64,000 nt of DNA from Bacteroidota bacterium (GTDB taxonomy: Bacteria > Bacteroidota > Bacteroidia > Bacteroidales > NBLH01): contig JANYKN010000018.1 in the NCBI GenBank assembly GCA_025361565.1, forward strand, positions 124,001 through 188,000, written 5' to 3'. The notes below the pieces were generated by a model. That model searched no databases. It was not told the DNA's origin and saw nothing but the letters and a program-made list of their open reading frames with translations. Position numbers and translations under genes: made by a program. The stretch's first letter is position 1. Every line of letters begins with the position of its first letter. Shown here in pieces: positions 25,865 to 35,452 of the stretch.

Positions 25865-27235
25865 CTAAACTGTTTTCGAATATTGTGCATTAGATTTGGT
25901 AAGCAATGGATCAAAAGCCATAGCAATATTCCTAATTACGAAATATCCCTGTTCTTTTAATTGCAAAATACCGTCGCTAAATTCTATCAAATCATCGGCT
26001 TTGAACTCATCTAATTTATCTTCCGAAAATTCCACTATTTCGATAATTTCTTGTTCCGAAATATCATATCGCTTTGCGATTTGTTTAAAGCTCAAATATC
26101 CGTTACACATAATTTCGGTAATTACATCTCGCCTGATTCGATCCATTTTGCTCAATTCATATCCACGCTCAACTGCAAAACCTGTATTTTCAATTTGTTC
26201 CATATAATCGCCGAGTGCTTTTGTGTTTTGGATATATGCGCCATTCAACTGGCTAATTGATGAAGTTCCAAAACCATAAACCTGCCCAGTGGTTTCGCGT
26301 GTGCAATATCCTTGAAAATTACGGTGAAGGGTTTTGTTTTTATAAGCAATATTCAACTCATCTTCAGGTTTTGCGTAATGATCCATGCCAACCGAAATAT
26401 AGCCAGCTTCAGTTAACAGATGCAATCCCGCATCAAACATGGCCAATTTTTCCTCAAGTGTAGGTAAACCGTTGCTTTCTAGCTTTTTCTGCATTGTTTT
26501 AACCCAAGGCACATGTGCATATGAGAAAGTAACCAATCTGTCTGGTGAAATATCTATGGCTTTTTTAATGGATTCTTTAAAACTTTCAACTGTTTGATAA
26601 GGCAATCCATATATTAAATCCAGGTTAACTCCTTGAAATCCTGTTTTTTTCATGTGTGTCACCAAGTCTTTTACAGGATATTTTGATGGATCGCGGTTAA
26701 CGCTTTTCAATATTTTTGGATCAAAATCCTGGATTCCAAGACTCAGCCTGTTAAAACCTATTTTTGCAAGCTGATCGATGTCTTCAAATTCAAGATAAGC
26801 AGGATTGCATTCCATCGCAATTTCGGCATTGGATGTAAACTCAAAATCCGATTTAAGCGCATCCATTATTTGGCTGATATAATTTATCGATATTGCATTT
26901 GGTGTGCCTCCGCCCCAATGTATCTGACTTACTTTCCTGCTCTTATCCAAATAAGAAGAAACTGTTTTAATTTCTTTGATTACCGCGTTTACATATCGTT
27001 TTACAACCTCATCGCTCTTTAATATACTGGTATTGCAGCCACAAAAAAAGCAAAGCTTGGAACAAAAAGGAATGTGTACATAAAATGAAATATTTTTAGG
27101 TTCCTCCGAATTTGATATTTCGAGATGCTTCACGTATTGCTCTTTTCCAAATCCATCGTGGAAAAAAGTGGCGGGCGGATAACTGGTGTACCTGGGACCC
27201 GGTTTATTGTATTTTTTTATTATTTGTATATTCAT
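25865..27235 (-). CDS. hemN: oxygen-independent coproporphyrinogen III oxidase
   Basis: 456-aa radical SAM enzyme converting coproporphyrinogen III to protoporphyrinogen IX without oxygen. The cluster motif CxxxCxxCxC is in HIPFCSKLCFFCGCNT (cysteines 58, 62, 65 and 67 from the chosen start). YTSYPPAT near the N-terminus and IHWGGGTPNAI are diagnostic of true HemN rather than HemW. The start at 27235 gives MNIQIIKKYNKPGPRYTSYP, the normal N-terminus; a frame to 27277 adds 14 residues. It is separated from hemE by a transposase with its hairpin flanks. Confidence 0.95.
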   Translation of the reverse strand: MNIQIIKKYNKPGPRYTSYPPATFFHDGFGKEQYVKHLEISNSEEPKNISFYVHIPFCSKLCFFCGCNTSILKSDEVVKRYVNAVIKEIKTVSSYLDKSRKVSQIHWGGGTPNAISINYISQIMDALKSDFEFTSNAEIAMECNPAYLEFEDIDQLAKIGFNRLSLGIQDFDPKILKSVNRDPSKYPVKDLVTHMKKTGFQGVNLDLIYGLPYQTVESFKESIKKAIDISPDRLVTFSYAHVPWVKTMQKKLESNGLPTLEEKLAMFDAGLHLLTEAGYISVGMDHYAKPEDELNIAYKNKTLHRNFQGYCTRETTGQVYGFGTSSISQLNGAYIQNTKALGDYMEQIENTGFAVERGYELSKMDRIRRDVITEIMCNGYLSFKQIAKRYDISEQEIIEIVEFSEDKLDEFKADDLIEFSDGILQLKEQGYFVIRNIAMAFDPLLTKSNAQYSKTV

Positions 27236-27263
27236 TGTTTTAAATTTATTAATAATTTTGATT

Positions 27264-27444
27264 CCCCCGCATTTCATACTGGGCTATTCATGGTTTAATC
27301 CCTTTGGGATTATTTTATTTTCGAAAAATTATAACAGGCATCTGTTCAATTTGTTTCAAAACCACTAAGTGGTTTAACTTTTGAATAACCCCAGGTGCAA
27401 CCTGGGCTTAGAATACATATGCATTGTGAACCCTGAAAGGGTTC
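27264..27444. repeat. REP-like hairpin block, left of the transposase
   Basis: Row of small palindromes: a degenerate CCCCCG..CTGGGCTATTC (from 27264), AATCCCTTTGGGATT (27297-27311), ACCACTAAGTGGTTT (27361-27375), CCCAGGTGCAACCTGGG (27390-27406), GAACCCTGAAAGGGTTC (27428-27444). The same five types follow in the same order to the right of the transposase at 27953-28151, so the blocks are direct repeats. Confidence 0.75.
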
Positions 27445-27450
27445 AACCAC

Positions 27451-27897
27451 TCAAAATAAATATTTTTCTTCAAATTCAATTCCATGTTCTTGCAGCAAAG
27501 AAATATATTCATCCCTAAAAGTGTTTTTCTTATGGTGTTCTTGCTGATTTTTTACATATTCAATCAAATTAGCTTTAGCTGATATATGGTAAGTAAAAGC
27601 ACCATATCCATCCTGCCAACCATTGAATTTCGGAAATAGTTTTTCTGTATAAATAAAATCGCTGGCTGCCAATTTTATATCTTTGATTAAAATAGCTGGG
27701 GCAACCATTGGGTGGATATGAGTTACAATATGCAAATGATCTTCAACTCCTCCAATACGATATAAGTGACAATTTTTGTTTTGAAGCAATTGCCATATAT
27801 AAGTAAAAAGTCTTTTATGTCCATCTTCAACCAACGTGTTTTCCCTATTTTTTGTAGAGAATACTACTTGATAGAGAATTTGGGTAAAAGTGCTCAT
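27451..27897 (-). CDS. tnpA: Y1 (HUH) transposase, IS200/REP-associated type
   Basis: 148 aa (151 if the ATG at 27906 is used). Single-strand transposase of the Y1 superfamily: metal-binding HUH motif in GGVEDHLHIVTHIH, and a catalytic tyrosine candidate in LIEYVKNQQEHHKK. STFTQILYQVVFSTKNRENTL is a typical start. The full-length frame suggests it may still be active. It lies between two directly repeated blocks of palindromes and splits the heme cluster between hemE and hemN. No tnpB partner. Confidence 0.88.
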   Translation of the reverse strand: MSTFTQILYQVVFSTKNRENTLVEDGHKRLFTYIWQLLQNKNCHLYRIGGVEDHLHIVTHIHPMVAPAILIKDIKLAASDFIYTEKLFPKFNGWQDGYGAFTYHISAKANLIEYVKNQQEHHKKNTFRDEYISLLQEHGIEFEEKYLF

Positions 27898-27914
27898 TTT
27901 GTTCATTTATAGTT

Positions 27915-28151
27915 GAACCCTTTCAGGGTTCTCAAATATTCTGCATTTATTTCCCCGAATTTCATTCGGGGCTATTCTTGGTTTAATCCCTTTGGGATTA
28001 TTTTATTGTTCGCTTCTCTTTGTTTTTCAACTTGCAATCCTTTTTTTAAGCGTTTTCTTATCCAGAACCACGAAGTGGTTAAACCTTTGAATAACCCCAG
28101 ATGCAATCTGGGGATCATAAAGTATTAGGGACTGGAACACTGAAAGTGTTC
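27915..28151. repeat. REP-like hairpin block, right of the transposase
   Basis: Palindromes GAACCCTTTCAGGGTTC (27915-27931), CCCCGAATTTCATTCGGGG (27953-27971, followed by CTATT), AATCCCTTTGGGATT (27985-27999), AACCACGAAGTGGTT (28066-28080), CCCCAGATGCAATCTGGGG (28095-28113), GAACACTGAAAGTGTTC (28135-28151). Stem changes are compensatory relative to the left block (for example CCAGGT/ACCTGG versus CCAGAT/ATCTGG), so the folded form appears conserved. Confidence 0.78.
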
Positions 28152-28166
28152 AACAATTCTTCACTT

Positions 28167-29195
28167 CTACCTCCACTTCTGCGACTTAACCCAATCCGTT
28201 ATAAATCTGGCATTTTCAAAAGGCGTTTCAGGTAAAAATCCATGACCAAGATTAAAAATCCAATTTTTATTTTTTCTACCAAAAGCTAGGAATTTGTTGA
28301 GCTCAGCTTCAATTGTTGCTTTATCGGCAAATACAATTCGGGGATCTAAATTGCCTTGTAGGCCAACCAAAGGATCTACCATTTTACGTGCCTTTTCAAT
28401 TGGAGTTTGCCAATCAACACTTACAAAATCACAAATATCATAATCAATTTCCGAAATCCCTGTTCCAATTCCTTTTGGGAAAAAGATAAATGGCGTTCCG
28501 GTTTCACGAACTTTTTCACCAATTTTTTTTATCGAAGGCATAAACAATTCAAAATACAAATCGTTGGGTATCAATCCAGAATTGGTATCGAACAACTGAA
28601 ATACTTCAACGCCATGCTTGATCTGGTTCAAAGCATATTCAATGGAAAGCTCGGTTACCATTTCAATTATTTTTTTGGTTTGCTGTTTTTCACGAAAAAA
28701 ATATTTGATGGCATCTTCAAAATTGGAACGGCTACCCAAGCCTTGAATCATAAAAGTTAGCACTGTTAAAGGTGCACCGCAAAATCCAATTAATGGAATA
28801 TTTGCCGGTTTTGTATTGATTATCACATCGATAGACTTGTATATATAATCCAATTTTGAAGAATCGGGATTAAACAAGCCCATCGGATTTTTGATATCTT
28901 TTAACGGATTATCGAAAACTGGTCCTTTATCGGTAAAATCAAGCCCCATACCCATTGCATAAGGGATTACCAAAATATCCGAAAACAGGATGGCTGCATC
29001 TACATCCAAATCAGTGACTGGCAAAAGGGTCACTTGGGCAGCCAATTCGGGAACTTTCATCATTTCCCAAAAAGTGTGCTTTTCTTTTAATTCAAGATAT
29101 GATGGCAACACGCGGCCAGCTTGGCGCATATACCAAACTGGTGGCCTGTCGGTAGGTTTTCCTTGTAAAGTATCTAGTAAAATGGATTTTCCCAT
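28167..29195 (-). CDS. hemE: uroporphyrinogen decarboxylase
   Basis: 342 aa; decarboxylates the four acetate arms of uroporphyrinogen III to give coproporphyrinogen III. Signature PPVWYMRQAGRVLPSYLELKEK at residues ~19-40 holds the catalytic arginines; FSDILVIPYAMGMGLDF and GFCGAPLTVLTFMIQG are also family hallmarks, and the C-terminal FNLGHGFLPETPFENARF carries the conserved histidine. Length is normal. Sixth gene of the heme cluster in transcription order; a ~930-bp transposase region follows it. Confidence 0.96.
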   Translation of the reverse strand: MGKSILLDTLQGKPTDRPPVWYMRQAGRVLPSYLELKEKHTFWEMMKVPELAAQVTLLPVTDLDVDAAILFSDILVIPYAMGMGLDFTDKGPVFDNPLKDIKNPMGLFNPDSSKLDYIYKSIDVIINTKPANIPLIGFCGAPLTVLTFMIQGLGSRSNFEDAIKYFFREKQQTKKIIEMVTELSIEYALNQIKHGVEVFQLFDTNSGLIPNDLYFELFMPSIKKIGEKVRETGTPFIFFPKGIGTGISEIDYDICDFVSVDWQTPIEKARKMVDPLVGLQGNLDPRIVFADKATIEAELNKFLAFGRKNKNWIFNLGHGFLPETPFENARFITDWVKSQKWR

Positions 29196-29388
29196 GTGTC
29201 TTTTAATGTGTTGATATTTAAAAAGTAAATTTCTTGTTTGTAATTTATTGCTTCAATAACATTCTATAGAACTAAAAAATCTCAAATGACAAACTACAAA
29301 AAATACAAAATTTGAAAAATACTACCTAATATTCTTTCAGTTTCCATATTTTTTGTAGTTTAAACAATTGCAATCAGGATTTAGTTTT

Positions 29389-30684
29389 CTATCCCTTTAA
29401 ATTTTTCAATGCCTGCAAATTGGCGCCGATAGCAATTTCAATATCCATATCGGTATGCGCTGCCGAAACAAATGCACACTCATATTGCGATGGGGCCAAA
29501 TAAATTCCACTTTCCAAAGCCATTTTAAAGTATTTGGCATAAGTTGCAGGTTCTGATTTCATGGCATCGGTATATGAATTGATTTTGCCTTGTTTATTGA
29601 AAAATAAAGTCATCATCGAACCAACACGGTTAATAATGGCATCAGTACCGGTTTCTCTAATGTTTTTTAAAATACCGTCTTCCAATACTTTAGCTTTGGC
29701 ATCAAGCTTTGCATAAAACTGAGGATCGTTATTGATGATTTCGAGCGTTTTATATCCGGCAGCCATGGCCAATGGATTGCCAGAAAGCGTACCCGCCTGG
29801 TAAATTGGGCCTGCAGGTGCTAATTTTTGCATGATTTCCATGCGTGCTCCATATGCGCCAACTGGCAAACCGCCTCCAATTATTTTTCCTAAAGTTGTAA
29901 TATCGGGAAAAACACCATATAATTCTTGTGCTCCACCTTTTGCCAACCTAAATCCTGAAATTACCTCATCGAAAATCAACAAAGCACCAGATTGATGCGT
30001 TAAATCGCGCAAAGCTTGCAAGAAACCAGCTTGTGGCAATAAAACACCAACATTTCCGGCAACCGGCTCTATAATTACTGCTGCAATTTGATCTTTGTTT
30101 TCTTCAAAAAGCTTTTTAACTGAATCTATATCGTTATAATTTGCAATCAAAGTATCTTTTGCTGTTCCTTTGGTTACACCAGGACTGTCAGGTAATCCAA
30201 GTGTAATGGCTCCTGAACCTGCTTTAATTAAAAAGCTATCGGCATGACCGTGATAGCAACCTTCAAATTTGATGATTTTTTCGCGACCCGTAAACCCGCG
30301 TGCAAGGCGCAAAGCGCTCATGGTGGCTTCGGTGCCTGAATTAACCATACGAACACATTCTATAGATGGAACCATATCGATAATCAGTTCTGCCATGGCA
30401 GATTCTGCAATGGTTGGTGCTCCATAACTGGTTCCTCTTTCGGCTGCTTTTTTTATTGTTTCAACAACTTCATCGTGGGCGTGGCCAAGAATTAGCGGCC
30501 CCCATGAAGAAACAAAATCAATATACTCGTTTCCATCAATATCATATATTTTTGATCCTTTTCCCCGATCAATAAAAATGGGTTGGCCATTGATGCTTTT
30601 AAATGCACGAACCGGTGAGTTTACGCCACCTGGGATAACTTTTTGCGAACGTTTGAATTCGATTAGGCTTTTTGTATTGTTCAT
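29389..30684 (-). CDS. hemL: glutamate-1-semialdehyde 2,1-aminomutase
   Basis: 431-aa PLP enzyme that isomerises glutamate-1-semialdehyde to 5-aminolevulinate, the second step of the C5 pathway. [42 protein letters not shown] is the family N-terminus; the PLP pocket shows [32 protein letters not shown] and the Schiff-base lysine in [17 protein letters not shown]. Together with hemA it shows that ALA is made from Glu-tRNA, not by ALA synthase. Confidence 0.96.
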   Translation of the reverse strand: MNNTKSLIEFKRSQKVIPGGVNSPVRAFKSINGQPIFIDRGKGSKIYDIDGNEYIDFVSSWGPLILGHAHDEVVETIKKAAERGTSYGAPTIAESAMAELIIDMVPSIECVRMVNSGTEATMSALRLARGFTGREKIIKFEGCYHGHADSFLIKAGSGAITLGLPDSPGVTKGTAKDTLIANYNDIDSVKKLFEENKDQIAAVIIEPVAGNVGVLLPQAGFLQALRDLTHQSGALLIFDEVISGFRLAKGGAQELYGVFPDITTLGKIIGGGLPVGAYGARMEIMQKLAPAGPIYQAGTLSGNPLAMAAGYKTLEIINNDPQFYAKLDAKAKVLEDGILKNIRETGTDAIINRVGSMMTLFFNKQGKINSYTDAMKSEPATYAKYFKMALESGIYLAPSQYECAFVSAAHTDMDIEIAIGANLQALKNLKG

Positions 30685-30774
30685 ATTTGGAAATTAGACA
30701 TTAGAAATTGGTGCTTAGAAGTTGGAAATTAGAAATTAGTTACTGCCTAAGTTCTAATTTCTATGTTCAAAGTT

Positions 30775-31746
30775 CTATTTTAAATAATCAGCAAATTCCT
30801 TTGCATGATAAGTAAGAATAATATCAGATCCTGCTCTTTTAATTGAGGTTAGAATTTCTTTTACAATTCGTTCTTCATCAATCCAACCGTTGGCAGCAGC
30901 CGCTTTAACCATTGCAAATTCACCACTTACATTGTATGCAGCAATTGGAATGTTGAAAGAATCCTTTGCTCTGCGAATAATATCAAGATAACTTAATGCT
31001 GGTTTAACCATAACAATATCTGCACCTTCCATGATATCCAATTCAATTTCGCGCATGGCTTCGTTTGAATTGGCAGGATTCATTTGGTAAGTGGCACGGT
31101 TTCCGAATTGTGGTGCGCTACCAGCGGCATCCCTGAATGGGCCATAAAAACCAGATGCATATTTTGCAGAATAAGCCATAATAGGAATTCTATTAAAACC
31201 ATGCTCATCCAACGATTCACGGATTTTTCCAACGCGTCCGTCCATCATATCGCTTGGGGCTATCATATCAACACCTGCATTTGCAAAAGCAATACTTTGT
31301 GCTGCAAGGGTTTCAAGGGTTGAATCGTTTTCTACATCACCGTTCACAATGGTGCCACAATGGCCATGGCTGGTATACTCGCAATTACAAACATCGGCAA
31401 TAATAAACATATTTGGCAATGCTTTTTTAATGGCACGGATTGCTTCCGAAATAATACCGTGTTCATGAGCGCCGATCATTCCTGTATCGTCTTTATGTTC
31501 AGGAATTCCAAACAACAATACCGACTGTATTCCTTTGCCTGAAAGCAATTTACATTCTTCAACCAGGTTTTCAACTGAAAGTTGGAAATTTCCTGGCATC
31601 GATTTAATCGGGTTTTTAACTTTACTGCCATGAATGGCAAACAAAGGCATTACCAAATCGTCCAAGTCAACTTTGGTTTCGGTTACCATGTTGCGTACAA
31701 CAGGACTGTATCGTAATCTTCTTAATCGTGTAGTTGGAAAGTTCAT
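30775..31746 (-). CDS. hemB: porphobilinogen synthase (delta-aminolevulinic acid dehydratase)
   Basis: 323 aa; condenses two ALA molecules to porphobilinogen. Active-site lysines lie in IPIMAYSAKYASGFYGPFRDAAGS and MVKPALSYLDIIR. The metal-site region reads DVCNCEYTSHGHCG, so the cysteines of the zinc-type enzyme are present and Zn2+ dependence is likely. N-terminal RPTTRLRRLRYSP-like start (FPTTRLRRLRYSPVVR) is typical. The 313-bp gap upstream carries an inverted-repeat element. Confidence 0.96.
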   Translation of the reverse strand: MNFPTTRLRRLRYSPVVRNMVTETKVDLDDLVMPLFAIHGSKVKNPIKSMPGNFQLSVENLVEECKLLSGKGIQSVLLFGIPEHKDDTGMIGAHEHGIISEAIRAIKKALPNMFIIADVCNCEYTSHGHCGTIVNGDVENDSTLETLAAQSIAFANAGVDMIAPSDMMDGRVGKIRESLDEHGFNRIPIMAYSAKYASGFYGPFRDAAGSAPQFGNRATYQMNPANSNEAMREIELDIMEGADIVMVKPALSYLDIIRRAKDSFNIPIAAYNVSGEFAMVKAAAANGWIDEERIVKEILTSIKRAGSDIILTYHAKEFADYLK

Positions 31747-31835
31747 ATTATTATTATTTAAAGTTTAAATTTTTGAGTTTTGGAATTTATATGAAAATCG
31801 AAACATAAAGTATTGATTGAATTTTAGTTGACCTC

Positions 31836-31948
31836 TTCCCCCTTGGCGAAGGGGGTTGGGGGATTGAATGTTTCTCAATCTGTTATTTTAGGTTCTGTTT
31901 TACTTTTTTAATAATCAATCCCCCTTTACCCCCTTCTCCAAGGGGGAA
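31836..31948. repeat. inverted-repeat element (paired hairpins) between hemD and hemB
   Basis: Left arm 31836-31867 (TTCCCCCTTGG.GAAGGGGG..GGGGGATTGA) and right arm 31915-31948 are inverted copies, ~32 bp, with only a few differences; each arm also holds its own CCCCCTT/AAGGGGG hairpin. The 113-bp unit resembles widespread paired-REP/MITE-like repeats of this G/C-rich type. The rest of the 313-bp gap (31747-32059) is plain AT-rich DNA. Confidence 0.7.
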
Positions 31949-32059
31949 TTTGTTTCTATAAGCTTTGGTGGGACAGAATCATTTTACTGTTTAATATTTA
32001 TAAATTAAAAGATTTGGCATGAATTAAAATTAAACAATAATTATCATTTGAAAAACCAC

Positions 32060-32821
32060 TTAATTACTAAAATATTCAATAATCGATAAAGCCAAACCTT
32101 CCATGCTTGAATTTTTGGCCTCCACGGTTACTTGAAAAGATTTATTTTCCACTGCTTCGCTAGTTCGTCTACCAATTGTAGCTATTTGCAAGTTTTTTGT
32201 TTCAGGCGAATATCCTGTTAAAGTAATAAAATTATCAAATGCTGATGGACTTGTAAAAACCAACAATCCATATTTATCTTCATCAATGATATTTAGAATA
32301 TTCGAATCAATATGCTCAATATCAATAGTTTTATAAACATTAATTCTTGTTGCAGAGCAAACTTTTTGAAGTGATTCGGTTAGATAAGTGTCCGCTTTTT
32401 CGCCCAAAGGCAATAAAACCTTATTGTTACTTTTAATGATATCTTGAATAAGATGTTGGCTAAATTCTTTTGAAGTATTTCCTGGATTTATGTATGAAGC
32501 ATAATGGTCAAATTTTTTGAGTTCCTCCTCTGTTGCGCTACCTATGCAGGCGAATTTTAAATCAGGAATATGATTGCGAGTATAACGAGCTTGAACCAGT
32601 AATTCAAAGAATGCTTGAACTCCTCTCATACTTGTGAATATTACCCAGTCGAAACCAGGAACTAGATTGATTGTTTCAAATAACTCGGCATTGAGTTCAA
32701 TAAATTCAATCTTTATCATTGGTACATTTAAAAGCTTGAAATCTTCTCCAAACAGTTTTGCGAACTTTTGGAACTGATCTGGCATTTGTGTGCTAATGAC
32801 AAGCTTTTGAAGTGTTGGCAT
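32060..32821 (-). CDS. hemD: uroporphyrinogen-III synthase
   Basis: 253 aa; cyclises hydroxymethylbilane to uroporphyrinogen III with inversion of ring D. HemD sequences diverge strongly; recognised here by the bilobed pattern and segments DWVIFTSMRGVQAFFELL, KFACIGSATEEELKKF, LLPLGEKADTYLTESLQ, GLLVFTSPSAFDNFI and IATIGRRTSEAVENKSFQV, and by position directly after hemC (57 bp). Length is typical. Confidence 0.9.
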   Translation of the reverse strand: MPTLQKLVISTQMPDQFQKFAKLFGEDFKLLNVPMIKIEFIELNAELFETINLVPGFDWVIFTSMRGVQAFFELLVQARYTRNHIPDLKFACIGSATEEELKKFDHYASYINPGNTSKEFSQHLIQDIIKSNNKVLLPLGEKADTYLTESLQKVCSATRINVYKTIDIEHIDSNILNIIDEDKYGLLVFTSPSAFDNFITLTGYSPETKNLQIATIGRRTSEAVENKSFQVTVEAKNSSMEGLALSIIEYFSN

Positions 32822-32878
32822 TTTATTTAAATTTTAGACTTTCCAAGTTTTAAAAACTTAGAAAGTCTCCCTTTTCTA

Positions 32879-33811
32879 TTAATCACTTATTTCCCTAATA
32901 TATTCAATAATTTTGCTTGCGCCTTTTTCGTAAAACGACAAAGCCAATTTTTTTGCAATTTGCTCTGCATCACTTCTTTTTCCTGTATAAGTGTCTTGAA
33001 TTACCCCAGTACCATCGGGCATGGAAATAAATCCGCAAATACTAAATTCAGTAAGGGTGCTTTTGGTATAACAACCAACAGGAACCTGACAACCACCTTG
33101 CAATACATTTAGAAAAATACGCTCCGCCCTTGCGGTTGTATTGGTGTCTTCGTCGTTAATCTGATCAACCAACGATTGTATAAAACCATCGTTTTCGCGG
33201 GTTTCAATGGCAATAATTCCCTGGCTTACTGCGGGAATAATGGTTTCTTCGTCAATTACTTCTGAAATATATTTATCAAACCCAAGTCTTTGCAAACCAG
33301 CCGCTGCCATAATCATTGCAGTACAATAACCATCTTCCATTTTGGCAAGGCGTGTATTCACATTTCCTCTAATGTCCACAATTTTAAAATTGGGATTTAA
33401 CTTTAGCAATTGGGCTTTTCTACGTAAACTTGAAGTTGCAATAATATCATTGGCATCGAGGTCTGCTACTTTTTTACCCGAAATGCTAACCAATGCATCC
33501 CTGAATTCAGCTCTTTTTAAAACTCCGCCAAGAATTAAACCTTCTGGCAAAACAGTGGGTAAATCTTTTAAACTGTGAACGGCCAAATCAACAATACCGT
33601 CGGTTAAAGCAGTTTCTATTTCTTTGGTAAACAATCCTTTGTCACCAATTTTCGATAAAGCAACATCGAGAATTTTATCACCTTTCGTTTTTATAATTTC
33701 AATTTCGAATTGCAGGTCAGGAAACTTGACTTCCAATTCGCTTTTAACCTTATTGGCTTGATACAATGCCAATTGACTTCCTCGTGTTCCTATCCTGATT
33801 ATTTTGCTCAT
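32879..33811 (-). CDS. hemC: hydroxymethylbilane synthase (porphobilinogen deaminase)
   Basis: 310 aa; polymerises four porphobilinogens on a dipyrromethane cofactor. IRIGTRGSQLALYQANKVK is the N-terminal signature, HSLKDLPTVLP carries the catalytic aspartate region, and the cofactor cysteine is in LNVLQGGCQVPVGCYT. TSSLRRKAQL and VDIRGNVNTRLAKM provide substrate-binding arginines. It starts 97 bp after hemA. Confidence 0.96.
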   Translation of the reverse strand: MSKIIRIGTRGSQLALYQANKVKSELEVKFPDLQFEIEIIKTKGDKILDVALSKIGDKGLFTKEIETALTDGIVDLAVHSLKDLPTVLPEGLILGGVLKRAEFRDALVSISGKKVADLDANDIIATSSLRRKAQLLKLNPNFKIVDIRGNVNTRLAKMEDGYCTAMIMAAAGLQRLGFDKYISEVIDEETIIPAVSQGIIAIETRENDGFIQSLVDQINDEDTNTTARAERIFLNVLQGGCQVPVGCYTKSTLTEFSICGFISMPDGTGVIQDTYTGKRSDAEQIAKKLALSFYEKGASKIIEYIREISD

Positions 33812-33908
33812 GTTTTGTATTGGACTATTTATTTGCGGTTAATATAAATACACTATCTCTCAAAAGCAATATTGAATTTAGAACTAGAACAGATTTGGCT
33901 TTAATGAA

Positions 33909-35162
33909 TTAAAGTTCAAAAAGTTCATTAATGGCTTCGATGCTGTGTTTATTCTCACCATTTTTTACCAGACCCCTGAGATTTCGGATGAAAAGGCGGG
34001 CATATTTATCTGTAAGATGTTTTCCGTATTCTTCAATTGCTTTTTGATCGCTGATGTTGTTCACTTTTACAAAACCATCCAATTCGGTTTGGTTGATTTG
34101 GTGAAAATTGGTTTTTATTTTTTCAAAAACAGGTGACAGGCCCCGAACAACAAGCCAATCCATAAAATCAACATTTACCTCATCAATAATTTTTATTGCA
34201 TCGTCTACGGCTTGGGTTCTTCTATGTGTTGTACTATTTACAATTTCGGTTAAATCATCAACTGCAAAAAGATTCACTCCCTGCATCCCCGAAATGGAAG
34301 GATCAATATTACGAGGAACTGAAAGGTCAATAAACAGTTGCACTTGAACTGCATCGGCTAATTCTCTTGTTCTTTTCATCATTTCTTTGGTGAGAAGATA
34401 AGATTGAGAATCGGTTGCAACAATTACGATATCGCTAACTGACAAGTACTTTTCAATTTCTTGAAGACCAATTGCTATTCCATTGTATTTTTGAGCAACA
34501 ATTTCGGCTTTTTCAACGGTACGGTTGGCAACATATAAAGTTTTGATTTCGCGTTTTCCTAAACTGGTAAGAACCAACTGACCTGTTTGGCCTGCGCCAA
34601 TCATCATAACTGTACTTTCGGAAAGATTTGGATAATATTTTTGACACAAATCAACAGCTGCAGAGCTTACAGAAGCGGAACCTTCGTTAATTGAAGTTTC
34701 TGATCTTACTTTTTTACCTGCTTCAAATGCTTTGGTAAACAATCTTGACAATACAGTATCGGCACAATTATACTCCTGCGCGGTGCAAAATGCATTTTTA
34801 ACTTGCCCAATAATCTGATCTTCGCCAATTACCAAGGAATCAATTCCTGAAGTAACTTTGAATAAATGCTCAGAAGCATCTTTGCCAGTTTTAAAATAGA
34901 AACTGGATTTATGAGAATCGGAATAATTCTTAAATGTGGTTAACGCACTAAGTATTAATCCATAGGCATCCTGATCATTCCGTTTGCGACAATGGAAATA
35001 AATTTCGGTGCGGTTACATGTTGATAAAATAACCAAACCCTTATGGTCGGGATTATGTTGAAGTATTTTAGAAAATTTACCAATATCCTCTGATGAAAAA
35101 GCATATTGCTCACGAATGCTTATGTCTGCTGACTTAAAACTAATTCCGACTAATCCTATCAT
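33909..35162 (-). CDS. hemA: glutamyl-tRNA reductase
   Basis: 417 aa; NADPH-dependent reduction of glutamyl-tRNA to glutamate-1-semialdehyde, the first committed step. Catalytic cysteine in VILSTCNRTEIYF, the GEDQIIGQVKNAF motif, and NADPH site VMMIGAGQTGQLVLTSL. The frame opens earlier at a TTG (35189), but that codon overlaps a -7 promoter box, so the ATG at 35162 (MIGLVGISFKSADISIREQYAF) is preferred. First gene of the cluster and the usual point of heme feedback control; no regulatory site beyond the promoter is evident. Confidence 0.95.
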   Translation of the reverse strand: MIGLVGISFKSADISIREQYAFSSEDIGKFSKILQHNPDHKGLVILSTCNRTEIYFHCRKRNDQDAYGLILSALTTFKNYSDSHKSSFYFKTGKDASEHLFKVTSGIDSLVIGEDQIIGQVKNAFCTAQEYNCADTVLSRLFTKAFEAGKKVRSETSINEGSASVSSAAVDLCQKYYPNLSESTVMMIGAGQTGQLVLTSLGKREIKTLYVANRTVEKAEIVAQKYNGIAIGLQEIEKYLSVSDIVIVATDSQSYLLTKEMMKRTRELADAVQVQLFIDLSVPRNIDPSISGMQGVNLFAVDDLTEIVNSTTHRRTQAVDDAIKIIDEVNVDFMDWLVVRGLSPVFEKIKTNFHQINQTELDGFVKVNNISDQKAIEEYGKHLTDKYARLFIRNLRGLVKNGENKHSIEAINELFEL

Positions 35163-35186
35163 ATCCTTTTCACTTGGTTCTGTGAG

Positions 35187-35194
35187 CAAACTTA
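35187..35194 (-). promoter_or_regulatory. -7 element of the heme cluster promoter
   Basis: TAAGTTTG on the minus strand (TAnnTTTG), 25 nt before the hemA ATG at 35162. No -33 match at standard spacing. Confidence 0.5.
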
Positions 35195-35452
35195 GAATTG
35201 AATTCTGAATTAAATTTGAATTTTTAAGAAAAAGGGCATAATCTGATTTAATTCATGTTTTTGGCAGTTTTTTTTGTAGGAAGCCCGCTTTAGATCATAA
35301 AAATTCTAATTGAGGATTAATGCCAAAATGATATTAATTTCATTCCATCCAATTATTATTTGTATACCAAAATCATGCATCTGAAATCCATTAAAATGAC
35401 AAATTTTATCTACATTAGCTAAATTATTTATTCGAATTTCAAAAACTCTAAA

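Noticed and set aside
30690-30775. Short AATTAGAAATT-type repeats as a CRISPR or tandem-repeat locus
   Set aside because: Units are irregular, without spacers of constant length; simple low-complexity intergenic DNA.
35163-35189. TTG-initiated longer HemA
   Set aside because: The TTG overlaps a TAnnTTTG promoter box and the extra nine residues are not family-like.
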